NCBI GenBank assembly: GCA_950295325.1
Contig: OX485804.1
Location: 65,944,033-66,008,032 of the forward strand
Source: Polytrichum commune
Taxonomy: Eukaryota > Streptophyta > Polytrichopsida > Polytrichales > Polytrichaceae
Reading direction: 5' to 3'
Length of the DNA stretch: 64,000 nucleotides
Shown here: positions 47,090 through 58,500 of the stretch, piece after piece
How positions within the stretch are numbered: position 1 is the first letter of the stretch
How the letters are laid out: every line of letters begins with the position of its first letter
Notes under the pieces: model-generated
What the model was told of the DNA's origin: nothing
Databases searched by the model: none
What the model saw: only the letters and a program-made list of their open reading frames with translations
Made by a program: the position numbers and the translations under genes

Positions 47090-47290
47090 GAACTCGGAGA
47101 AACGCTTGCTAGTTACAGATGAACCTATTGAATTTGAGAAATAACCAATTGAAGTTCAAGACTCCATGAAAACTACTGCTAAATTTAGAGGAATTATATG
47201 GAATTGACCTCAAATTAGTAAAGAAAAACCGAAAGATCACAACATGTAACCAGTTGGACTTGGGAACACTAGGATCGGTGTTCAAGACTG
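47090..47290 (+). repeat. Family C repeat
   Basis: The copy carries 'ttgaagttcaagactccatg', 'gaggaattatatggaattga', 'accgaaagatcacaacatgt' and 'aaccagttgg'. It is the best match to the interrupted copy at 1440-2760. Confidence 0.6.
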
Positions 47291-49501
47291 AAGTCCTCAT
47301 ATGAATTTCATTTTGAAGGGCTCTCATATTTCAGCCTTTCAGTTGAAGAGTTGGTTCAAATCCAAGACGTATAAAAATGAAATACAAGACTCATATTAAA
47401 CTAGCACATGAATTACATGGTACATGTTTCTAGTACAATGTGAAGAACTAAGAATCAACCATCTAACTCCACTACTCGTAGTGACAATACCCTACGCTTG
47501 TTGGTTCTTGTGGTGGGCAGATTATATTGAGGACTTCAAGTGACTTCTTCATTTTCAATTTGAGGTTGCATTTTGAAGGGTTGTTTTGAGAGAGGAGGTA
47601 TATTTTGAAGGGCCAAATCACATTCAAAGGGCATCGAAGACCTCAATCTCGAACATTGACTAGGATCTCAACCGATATCGCCCATAAATCTCTCCGGACA
47701 TTCATTTTGACCAATTTGCCCAAAACTCTCCCCGGACACGGTTTCGACCACTCTACACTCGGTGTCCGATTTAGGCTTCACACGTCTTTTATGTGCACAA
47801 ATCGTCTCGGGAACCGCCTACTTCGAACATCGAATGCAAGTAGCTAGCTAGCTAGGCCCACACATTTTTTTCTCTTTGAGTTCGAGCGAAACTCGGAAAA
47901 AGTCGGGCAATCACGTAAGATACATACACGACTTTTTAAGCAAAGGCCATTAAGTTAAGCTCCACCGACGCACCTGAAGTAGGCTAACACATATAGGGCA
48001 CTTAAAGAACTAATAGAAAGCCAAAGCCAATGATTGAATGGGGCCTAGCAACGATATGAAGAGGGGTTGCGTCAAACCACAAACGACCACATGATTTCCG
48101 GGTGTCGACAATTGGTTGGATTCTCCCCTCTAAATATAGGCATGCATAAAGGGAAAGGGGGGGGGGTGGGGGGAAGAGTCTAGATGGATTGATGAGTCTA
48201 AAGTTAGTAAGAGGACATCTAGTGTTCCGGGCTGACGTAAAATCATATAAACGCCATATAAGACGCATTGTGTCTATATTTATTTTATACATAAGTCCGG
48301 GAGTCCGAGGGAGGAAGACTTTAAGAGATTGTGTGATTGGAACACGAATGATCCCACACAATCCCTTGCTTGTATACTTATTAATAAAAGGATATGACGA
48401 CGTCTTTGAGCAAATTCCACTTTAGGGTTTGGTCTTTTGGGCAAAAGGGTGGCCGCTCGTTGGTCAAAAATGACATGGCCAAGGTCGAGTTCCGTTCACA
48501 CTAGAGGGGGAGTTGGTGGGCCTTGCCGGCCTATATCATGCACCAAAAGTGTGACATGGATAAGGTACGTGCAGAGCATGTGTAATAAAGAGTTAGTTGA
48601 GTCGCCATTGCCGATTGTGGGCACCTATTTTTGCATACAAAGGAATTTGAATTGCATTTAATTTGAAAAGTGATAGTTAATTACATTCAATCACACTTTA
48701 TTAGTTTGAATGTGTATGAGTGCTTGTGGAAATAGAAGGCATTAACTAAATATACTATAAAATACACATGCTAAAATAAAGCATTAATTTTAGTTTCGTT
48801 TTAGAATGACAAAGATCCTTTCAATGGTAAGTTACACAAAGTACAGTCTTAGTGCTAATGAGGGTTTTGTCTTCCAAGTTTGCTTTATTGACGGATTCAC
48901 TTTGAAAATGAAATTCCAGTCAATTGCTTATTTAGTGAATGGAAGTGAAATTGTGATCTTGGACCTTGAGGATGAAGTGCACTCAATATGAGTTACATGG
49001 ACAAGCGGCCTTCAAGAATACAAGGGCAATTTTATTTTTCAAAGTCGGGCGGAGCGGGCAGCAGTTTTCGGCCGAAATTTGGAATTTCTATATTTGTTTT
49101 GTGGGGGCCGCCTGGAGGTGCCGGATTGCGGGTCCGGGCCCCTATCCACCTCACCCTAAAAGTTCGTAGGGGGAGGTCTAGCATCTGCCTTACCATTTGT
49201 GGCCACCTATTTTAGCATACCAAGAATTTGCATTCCTCACAAATATTAAGCCTTAATTAGACCTGTTCATGGTCTCGTTTGGGTGTGATTTGCCTTCAGG
49301 TTCGCCCACGCCACCTAGTTAAGAGAATTAGCTAACTTATGAGTTTACTGAAGATTAGTTAATTAAAATGTTATATTAATTATGATGATTAGCGTCACCA
49401 ATTCTATTTGTCTTGCTCAATATTAATTGTAGTCCATGGTATAGTGTCACTAAAACTAGATGTTAACCCACCATTATTTGTCATTCCTTTAAATTTTTGG
49501 G
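47291..49501. other. Intergenic sequence with a GC-rich patch
   Basis: A G-rich run lies at 48157-48175. A short direct repeat ('ccacctattttagcata.caa.gaattt') occurs at about 48620-48650 and 49201-49235. A GC-rich patch lies between them at 49035-49175. The layout could be the remains of an LTR element, but no LTR pair or coding sequence was confirmed. Confidence 0.3.
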
Positions 49502-49745
49502 GGGTATTACAGATTGACAGTGTTGCAATTACTGTCACTTACAAAGTGATTTACTATCCAAATTTCAATCATCCATGACAATATTTCATCACAAGTTGTT
49601 GACAAGAGAAGGTAGGGTTTTGGTCGATGGATGAACTCATCCATCATCCATGACAACATTTGTTCACTTATTCATAAGAAGTGTCATCCGAAAAGTTTCC
49701 ATAGCGACATAAAATACCACGTGACACTAAATACCATATTTAGTG
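49502..49745 (+). mobile_element. Family G MITE
   Basis: It is about 90% identical to 52956-53201 in its central part ('catcacaagttgttgacaag', 'gatgaactcatccatcatcc'). It ends 'gacactaaataccatattta'. Confidence 0.7.
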
Positions 49746-50417
49746 GAGTGGACTAAAATCATGGTTAAATTGTCCACACCACCTAGTAGTTAAGAGAATT
49801 AGCTGACAATGTGAGTTAGTGAGGATCAGCTTGTTAACATGCTAGCTAACCAATTGTGCACTCACACATCCTGGTTACGACTCACCAAAGATTGACCAAT
49901 TTCATAGAGGAGTTAAGGTTGACCGACCAAAGTCAACACTCAACTTGCCCAAGTTTTGAAGATGACATGAAGTATGATACGATGTAATTTTTGTGGCCCA
50001 CATCGATTAGGTCTCATTACTATCATAACTAAAACTAAACATTATAATTGTAGATTTTTTGAAAATATGTATCTAAATTTGAATATTGAAAATGATATTA
50101 TAATATTAATTTATCATAAAATGTTTTTTATGATTTTGAAATGTAGAGTGATTTAGGATGATACACATGGGAAAAAGTGTGGTCCACCTTGTAGTGGAAC
50201 AAAGATGGGGGAAAATGAGGGGTGGCAATTCAAGGAAAATAAATGGGCTAATCATTTGGTACAAAGTCAATTAGCACAGAGGGTATGAACAAAATTGGAT
50301 GAGTTAAGATCTCTTCACAAAAACAAGGTCCAAACAGTTAGCTAACTTCTAGTTTGATAAGTTTTATTTGAACCTTAATTTTATCTAGTTGTTGCGGCCA
50401 TTAGATTGACTAACTCT
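49746..50417. other. Intergenic sequence, nothing recognised
   Basis: AT-rich. No gene or shared repeat was identified. Confidence 0.35.
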
Positions 50418-51228
50418 CATACTAGGGGAGTTCATTGGCGATGTACATAGAAACAACATGCGAGGAAAGGTAGGGTGGAAAATATTTGTAAGACTATATT
50501 TTTTTATTTTTTTTTGATCTACATTAGGCTCTATTAAATCTCCATAAGTAATTTATATATAACGTACCATACTATAAATTTTCTATTTTTATTTATTATA
50601 TAAAAAAATATAACAAAATTTGGATTTGACAAATTTTTGGAGAATGAGTTTCATTAGAGAGCAAGTTAAATTATGTTAGAAAAATAGCGGGACTTCATTG
50701 GAAACATGACTAGAATTTCAATCATTGTGGATGTGACTCTATTCATTATGGATGAACTTTGGTCCGATGTGTATGAAATTTGGTTCATTGTGGATGAACA
50801 CAACAACAAAAATTATTTTTTAAGGGTTAGAAGCACATTGAGGTAGTTTTCTCTTTCCATTGTCATTTTGCACAACTCGCTCAACTACATGATCATGCCA
50901 TCTTTGGATTGTTCAAACATTTTGTCATTTTGCTATGTGTCCTTATGTGACGTCCATCAACGAAAAAAGAATTGGTCCACTCCGATACGACGAGGAAGAA
51001 AAATGAATTCCTACCTCTAAAGAGTAAAATAGAGGGCAATTTATTGCACATTTCTAGAATGTGTAAGCACCTATAGGGTAGATGGAAACAGTGATAAGGT
51101 TTTTAAATACTATAGGGTCCAAAAAATCCAAAGACTAAGATGAATCACCCAAAACAATTTCTTGATTCTCACACGTGTATGCCAATTTTCTATACAGGTG
51201 CCTTCTTGGGCTCTCATATAGGTCAGCT
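50418..51228 (-). mobile_element. Family I element, copy 2 (inverted)
   Basis: It is the inverse of 45143-45963, running from 'tactaggggagttcattggc' to 'tatacaggtgccttcttggg'. The pair forms an inverted repeat with a spacer of about 4.5 kb. Confidence 0.65.
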
Positions 51229-52277
51229 AATTCTCTTTATCGGTCAGTTTGGATACAACATAACTAATTTAAGTGGTTTACCAACTCAATGCATTATTGT
51301 GCAACAAGCATACTAACCTAATCATGCCACTCTTCACTATGTATGGTATTGAGTGTCACTTACCCTATTTTAAGGCATATCCTAGGTTACACTTATGACA
51401 AACACCTTCACCATTAGTGTCACATCATGACACTTGGCTGTCAAGTGCACTTACTAATATCTTGGCATGAGTATCTTCAATAGTGGTATGAGGTGAATGT
51501 CTATGTTCCACAATGGTCTACAAGTTGCATTAAATGTACACAAATGACATTTGGCATAAAAATCCTTCTATTTGCATACTAAAATATAAACACATGACAC
51601 TTACCATGAACAGTAGTACGCTCGATAACATCTTCCTCTTGTATACTAAAACCCAAAACTACCATCTCAAGTATCCCAATGTGCTGTGCTAAATGTCCTT
51701 ATAAATAAATAACTTTTCATTAAAAAAAAAATCTTCTTCTTATGTTGATGAATAGTATCATATCGACAATAAGCTGACGTGACACTTTGAGTCCTCAAGG
51801 CATCTAGTTTAGGCGCTTTGCAAGTAGCGTACTTAACACTAAACACCATAAACAATGTAGTACCTACAACCGTCCAATATTAATCGAAAGAATTTGAGGT
51901 TGCTTAAATGGATGTGACTCTTAAGTATGTCGTGTGATTGATGTGACAAACTCACACCTTTTGTTGTCATAAATCAACCCCATAGCTATTAATTTGTGTA
52001 CAATAACGGCCGTTGTTACAACTTACACTCAAGTCAAATTGGTTCGTGACATCACTAGATTCAGTGCAATCAAAAGAGCAAGCATAGTAACTTAGCTATC
52101 ATTTGTAACCCCCTCCTTTCACTTAAACCCTTAGCACTAAGGTAGACATGGTTCTTAAATGGTCAACACAAAAATGATAATGATAATTATACTTATAATT
52201 GTAAGGGAAATCATTTTGTCTAACAGTGACATGAAGGAGGGCCTGAGGTGGGCTATGGGCTATGAAACAACACTATG
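51229..52277. other. Intergenic sequence, nothing recognised
   Basis: No gene or shared repeat was identified. Confidence 0.35.
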
Positions 52278-52636
52278 GGCCACTTCACACACACGAGACT
52301 GAGAGCCCGTGACCATTACACTTCAAACGCTCTCATTGGTGGAAAAGGCAAAGTTGGTCCAAGTTTGATTCACACTACGCTTGAGGGACCAACGGAGTAT
52401 ATATGTGAATGCAAGGTGGATGTAAAGTCTACATGGATTCTTACATGGCATCGAATGGATCATGTTTTGTGGTCACTTGGATTATTTTCAAAAACCACCT
52501 CTTGGAGGTAGGCCTAACACAAAACCGGGAGACCATGACACTCCAAACACTCAAAACTGTTGATTTATTTTATTTTATCATGTGTGAGAACCCACATGAA
52601 TAGAAATTTATTGAAATAGCATTTGGTTGAGGGCCC
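52278..52636. mobile_element. Family B element, right end replaced
   Basis: The left end 'ggccacttcacacacacgag' is present. The right end is missing because the sequence passes directly into family A sequence at about 52637 ('gagggccctatatgac'). Confidence 0.65.
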
Positions 52637-52860
52637 TATATGACAACTTAATGAAGATGAGAATCTTCACTTTGATAATGAACAAGATATCAATATGGGC
52701 TCTGCAAATTTTGAGGCATACAACTATAAGCACAACTTGGAATTGCTAATCATCTCGCACTAATTGCATTTTTCATATAATACAAGAAGTGGGTGTAGAG
52801 AGAAAAATATTCGAATAACACATGTCTATCTTAATATCAAGAAACAAAATTTACCCCAAA
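52637..52860 (+). mobile_element. Family A element, 5'-truncated variant
   Basis: The copy carries 'tatgacaacttaatgaagat', 'cttcactttgataatgaaca' and 'attgctaatcatctcgcact' in family A order. It resembles the long variants at 690-1215 and 53920-54340. Confidence 0.55.
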
Positions 52861-52955
52861 TTTCTTGTGATGACACATAATGATGAGAATTCTCAACTAA
52901 TGAATGATTCATTCAAGATTGTTTGCAATATTCTCCACCCATACTATAATGTTTA

Positions 52956-53201
52956 GGGTATTTAGTGTCACTTATTGGCAATTACTGTCACCTGCCAGGT
53001 GATTTTTCATCCAAATTTCAATCATCCATGACAATGTTTCATCACAAGTTACTGACAAGAGAAGGTAGGGTTTTGGCCAATGGATGAACTCATCCATCAT
53101 CCATGACAATATTTGCTCACTTATTCATAAAAAGTGTCATCCGAAAAGTTACCATAGTGACATAAAATACCATATGACATAAAATACCATATTTATTGTA
53201 G
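52956..53201 (+). mobile_element. Family G MITE
   Basis: It starts 'gggtatttagtgtcacttat' and ends 'gacataaaataccatattta', which is inversely related to the start. About 246 bp. Confidence 0.7.
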
Positions 53202-53333
53202 TAATCCCAACCTCAGTTCACAAGATTAACCATTTTTCCAACTTAGCTCACAAATCTTGACATGCATTGTCACTTTACTAATGAGTTCACTTTAGACCCA
53301 TTACAACTTCATCTACTGTATTTACCAACTTAA

Positions 53334-53645
53334 GGTCACTTCACACACAAGACTGAGAGCCCATGACCGTTACACTTCAAGCACTCTCATTGGTGGAAAA
53401 GGCGGAGCCGGTCCAAGTTTGCTTCACACTACACTTGAGGGACCAACGGAGTATGTGAATGTAAGATGAATGTAAAGTCTACATGGATGCCTACATGGCA
53501 TCAAGTGGATCATGTGAGCATCATAGTTGAAGGCCAATGACCACACTTCATGATTTTGGAGGTGCGTGGGGACAACATTTGGACACTTTCTTTTGGGCTT
53601 TCATAATTTCACAGTCAGGGCTCTTGGCTCGTGTGTGAAGTGACC
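53334..53645. mobile_element. Family B MITE, complete
   Basis: The 312-bp element is bounded by GGTCACTTCACACACAAGAC ... and the inverted right end GGTCACTTCACACACGAGCC. The terminal inverted repeats extend for about 30 bp and include 'agagccc'. Flanking 'taa' occurs on both sides, offset by one base on the right, so a 3-bp TAA/TTA target duplication is possible but not proven. Confidence 0.8.
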
Positions 53646-53685
53646 CTAAGGTACACTTATGTGCATGTAGGTTGTCATTACAATT

Positions 53686-53890
53686 AGGCCTCTCCTCTTT
53701 TCCCATGCAAATTACCTTGGGTCAAAATCAAATTACAATTTTTTTAACTTTGTTTATCCGTTTGTAGAGTAACCACAATGAAAATATATCATGTATTTTT
53801 TTAATTGTGGTAACAAATATTCAAATTAGTGTGGAATGTTAAATAATTAGTGTGGGGCAACCTAATTGCACATATTGGTGCAAACTTGTG
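53686..53890 (-). repeat. Family H repeat, copy 4
   Basis: It runs from 'catgcaaattaccttgggtc' to 'gtgtggggcaacctaattgc', in the same orientation as 24124-24345. Confidence 0.6.
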
Positions 53891-53919
53891 TTAAATTTAA
53901 CATAGCAAAAATGTAGACA

Positions 53920-54340
53920 CCTATATTTGAGTGGCGTGTCTTAGGTGCAGATCCCAAATATGCTAACCGTTCTAGGCTCAAAAGTCAACATGATTGAGGG
54001 GACCTATATGGGCATTTACTAAATGAACACAAGAAATCTCCACTTTGAGATTGAATATGATGTTCAAATGAGCTATGAAATCAATAAGGCACATGGTTGT
54101 GGGCACATTTTGGATTTGCTAATCATCGCACACTAATTAATTGTGTGTTTCCATAACCTACGAGAACCGGGTGCAAATGGAAAAATAGCTTAGCAACATA
54201 CATATCTACATTCTTAACAAATCATAAATATTAAAATGGGGTGTGAAATGGAGTGCGGAAATAGGTCGTTAGATTTTGAAGTGTCAGAACCCCAAGTTTG
54301 GGTTAAAGTAGACATGTGTTATTCAAACACCCACTTTTGG
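53920..54340 (+). mobile_element. Family A element, long divergent variant
   Basis: The copy carries 'cacctatatttgagtggcgt', 'gcacattttggatttgctaa' and 'cacccacttttgggtgg'. It is closer to 690-1215 than to the standard copies. Confidence 0.5.
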
Positions 54341-55556
54341 GTGGAAAGTGGTTGAATGTTCTCCTAAAACAAACATGTCTAGTTTTAATCTCAAAATGAT
54401 ACCACAATTCATTAGTTGGGTTACCCAAAAACTCAATGCTCAACACTAACCACTTTAGGCACATTTATGTGACCACTTATTAACATTCATGTTTACTTTG
54501 AAAATTTGCCATAAATGAAGGTCTAGTCATCTTAATCTCATCCTAGTGACAAAGGATTGTACTAGACTTGCTACCTGATGGAATTGGTTATTTTCCTTCC
54601 TAACTACCTCAAAGAGGCCAAATCTCCCAGGTTTAACCGTAATAGGCTCGACTACACTGTTTTATCTAATTAGTATGGGCCGCAATAATTCCTGATTACC
54701 CACATTACTTTTTTGATTATAATTTGAAGTGGCCCACTGTAATTTCCAGTGTGAAAAATTAGTGTTGATTTTTTCATCTGCATATTTGGATGAAAATTGA
54801 AGGCAAGGCAAGTATTATAGAATTACTAATGTTAACCAAGGCAATTAGTATCAACTTCACATGGGCCACACTATATTCCAACCCACACTAATTAAACAAA
54901 ACAGTGTACCTTTGACCCACCTCTTTGAGATGGACGTCAAGCAAAATCCTGGTAGACCATTCAACATTCACAATTGCATGTCATGTAGAGCTCCATGTAG
55001 GTTTTCCATTCATTCAAACTTCCTTGGTCCCGTCCGCCCTCGAGCACCAGTGTAAAGTGAACAAGGGCCGGTCTCGGCACTCTTTACCAATGAGAGATTA
55101 TAAATTTCAATGGTCACAGGCCCTCACACTCCACTGTAAAGTATCCCTAATGTTGTGCAATTGTCACATTGAAATGAAGAACAAACACAACCTCCAGTCT
55201 ACAGCCCACATCGTTTCATGCTATTTACATGTGTTTCCTGTAGCTACAGTTGCTGTAATAATTACAACCTCCACCTCAAAACACACATGCCTTTCAAACT
55301 CATGTACAAACTAACCTTAATCTGACAACGGCATGTACGGATAAAAATGTTTTACCAAAGCATTTGGTCAGATATTCACATGCAAGCCTGTAGCGTTGGT
55401 TGGTTTCCCTCTTGATGATGAACTGTTGACAGTCTTGTGTGTGGTGGTGGTGGTGGGGGGGGGGTGATGTACATTTTGGGGCCTAATCAGTACTAAATAA
55501 TACAATCTGTACATTTACAGATTATGCAAGACAAATCAATTTAAAAATTGAGCAAT
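54341..55556. other. Region downstream of NOT1, nothing further recognised
   Basis: It contains a GT/G-rich run at 55436-55466 and presumably the NOT1 3' untranslated region just left of 55557. No polyadenylation signal was fixed. A 129-codon frame at 54925-55314 has no recognisable domain. Confidence 0.35.
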
Positions 55557-58500
55557 TTAGCCATCAGATGTATTGCCACCCGGCAGATCGTCGTCGCTTG
55601 ACTTCAGGGTCCCAGGCGGTGCCATACACGAGCGCGCAACCGATTCGAAGAGCTTGTCGATTTCAGGTGCACAGTGTGTGAAGCTGTGCTTCCAGAAACT
55701 GTAACGTGGATTCTGAACGCCAATACATCATAATCCAATTAGACATTGAGAAAAGAAGAGTCGCCACAATGGAGTTGTTCTTGAAGACTGTCAGTGACGT
55801 GTGTTTTGGCAGGGAGTTTCAACCTACTTTCGACATGTGGAGGCTACACACGTTTGAAAATGCCGGTTTCGAAACAGAGTTCAATGGCCCAGGTAAAAGA
55901 ATTTGGTCTTGACATGTGTGTAACCTTTAGGAGCTTGGTTTCAGGGTTGGTCCCTCTTTTATTGGGTATAAACGTCCATTTTCAACTCCAATCCAAGACG
56001 GCTGTTTTGTCAGGTTCAAATCCAAGATTCCGATCTTGCTTGGAATTAGACGGTTTTGATTAGAAAACAGATGGACTGACCTTAAAACTAAGCTCCCCAA
56101 GGTTGAGCACATGTCAAGGCCAAAATTCTCTTACCTTGGTCCATCAACCTCTGTTTCAAAGCTGGTGCTTTCAAACATGTGTGGCCTTCCTTCAGCCCAC
56201 TTTTGACAGTTCATAATGTTCAAGGTTCATGTGGTGTTGGAATCCGCACTTTTGGTGAATCAAAGAGGAGGTGTTCAACTTGGCCAAGTGACAGTTACAT
56301 TAAAATAAACCCCTTGTCAAACTTTCGAGAGCACCAATCTTGAAGTTTGACATGTAATTCATTATTGTAAAGCCGTCTTTTGGCCAAAGTCAAACACCTC
56401 CACTTCAATTTGCCAAAATTTGGGTTCCGACACCACTTTGAACACTTCTTGAACATTATAGATCGTCAAAAGGGAGCAAATAACCGTACTAGCTTAAATG
56501 CTTGTAGAGAATCTAACCCTGTGTTGACAAAAGTTTTACATTCTCTTTCTTTCTTAGTTTTGTCTAGAAATTATTTCTTCTGGATCAACCACTGGTTCAC
56601 GATGGTCCCCTACAACTATGAGGCAAGAGCTTGCAAAATGTATAAATTACAAGAGAAAAAATCAGTACCTTGATGAGCTCAATGAATGTTATCAGAAGGC
56701 CCCAAGGATGTGGACGATTAACGATTAATCTTTCCAGCAACACCCGAGTGATCTGCTCTTGAATAATTTCCTGAACACAATCAAAAAATTGTAAATTTCT
56801 CGACCCATAAATTGATACTATATGTGCCTCTCCGTACCAAAGATGCTACATGAAGAAGATGATTACAAATCAAAGATAGAGTTTTAAGAAATCCCAGATA
56901 ATGATGATGTACATGAATGTCTGGGATAGTTTACGTGCCCTTTTTTGGTAATGTTTTGACTACAAAAGAAGTCCCAACTAAAAACACAATGGTAAAAACA
57001 ACATACTGTAGAGGCCTCCGCGAAGAGGAAGAGAAGGACACACGAGAAGTAAAATGTATGATTGTTGGGGTATCGAAGCTGATTTGCTATTGCATTCAGA
57101 AAAAGGTATCTCCCTTCCGTGTCCAATTCATTCACGAGCCGTTGGAAAATATCCATAGGAGCACTATGAGTGATGGCACCTGTTTGCGTTGCCACCTGTT
57201 GAGATGTCTTACTGTGAAGCGGCTGCACCGCCTGGTTCATCAAAAAAATTCACTCCAAGATTCAGGCACTAAGGTAAGTGGGTCTTAAACGGTCACTTTT
57301 CTCTCTGCACCAACTTCTCGTAGGATATGAGACACACAGTTAGTGCGAGATCCAAATCCAAATCCAAATTGTTCCAGTAGCCACTTTCCTCATAATGTTT
57401 GGAGCTCGTATGAATACCTTAGAATATGGTACCTTAGCCAGGAACACCTCAGAGCTCCCGTGGGACCAGGGTTAGGGCCTTGGGTTTAAGGCACCCTTGA
57501 CTAGGACAAATATTACAGGTGATATGAGATGCCATATCATGCACAAACTTCTTAGGGTCAACTTCCATGGAAGGGGGTGGCCACCAATTCTTTTTGCCTA
57601 CAAATACTCCCCTCCATGGTAGGGCCCCTCCTCCCATGGCCTCACAAGCTCTTGGAGTACTTCCATGTCATATGTATTTTTTCACTCACATCGTAGGGCC
57701 CATAGCCTTTTTATTTAACCTCTAAGCTATCCTCCAATCAAGACTCCCCATTTCATGAGTAAGTTTGACCACACCAGTGGCATGGTCAAAGGACCTCTTA
57801 GTTTGGGATCTTCTTATCAAGGGAGGGGGAGGGGTGAAGTCAATTTTCAAGGCTTTAAGCCTTTATTGAGCCTTCATGAGTATGCCCTCACCCATGGAGT
57901 CAAAAGAAAAATTTGGAGATGGTGCCCCGGTTCGCTCCACGGAAGTTGACCCTAAGGTTTTCAGGTGTAATAAAACGAAGGACAACTCCAATACCTATTG
58001 TAATACTTCTTCCCATTAATTTCAGCTAACTTCAGTGCAGACAGGGAAATAAGTCTTGGAGGGAACCATCAAAACAAACCATACGGGGATGAGAAATAGA
58101 GGACAAAATGTACAAAAGCATCAATTTGTGCCAGATTTTAGCTCTGGTAATGATCATTGCAACTGTAAATGCCATAGATAATAACATCAAGATGAAAAAC
58201 CCCAAGGCAATAACTGAAGAAAAGGAAAATAAGAATTGCTGGCTAACCTGCATTCCAACGTACAGCACCAACGCATTTAAAAGCGGCACATTGTAGGACG
58301 ATCCAGAAATGAGGGCCTCTTGGGGTGAACAACTCAACCTCCCTTTCAAGTCCATGGAAATGAGGTCTGATACGTTTCGATTCTGGTCCAAAAGAAATTC
58401 ATGTCAGATAGATTCAACAACTACACTCTCTGATGAGTGACAATCACGTCCAATTGAAAAAGTCAAGGTGAACAACACACTACTGCTATGATTGAATCAG

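Noticed and set aside
56917-57288. 123-codon plus-strand frame
   Set aside because: It is antisense to the NOT1 exon at 57007-57231.
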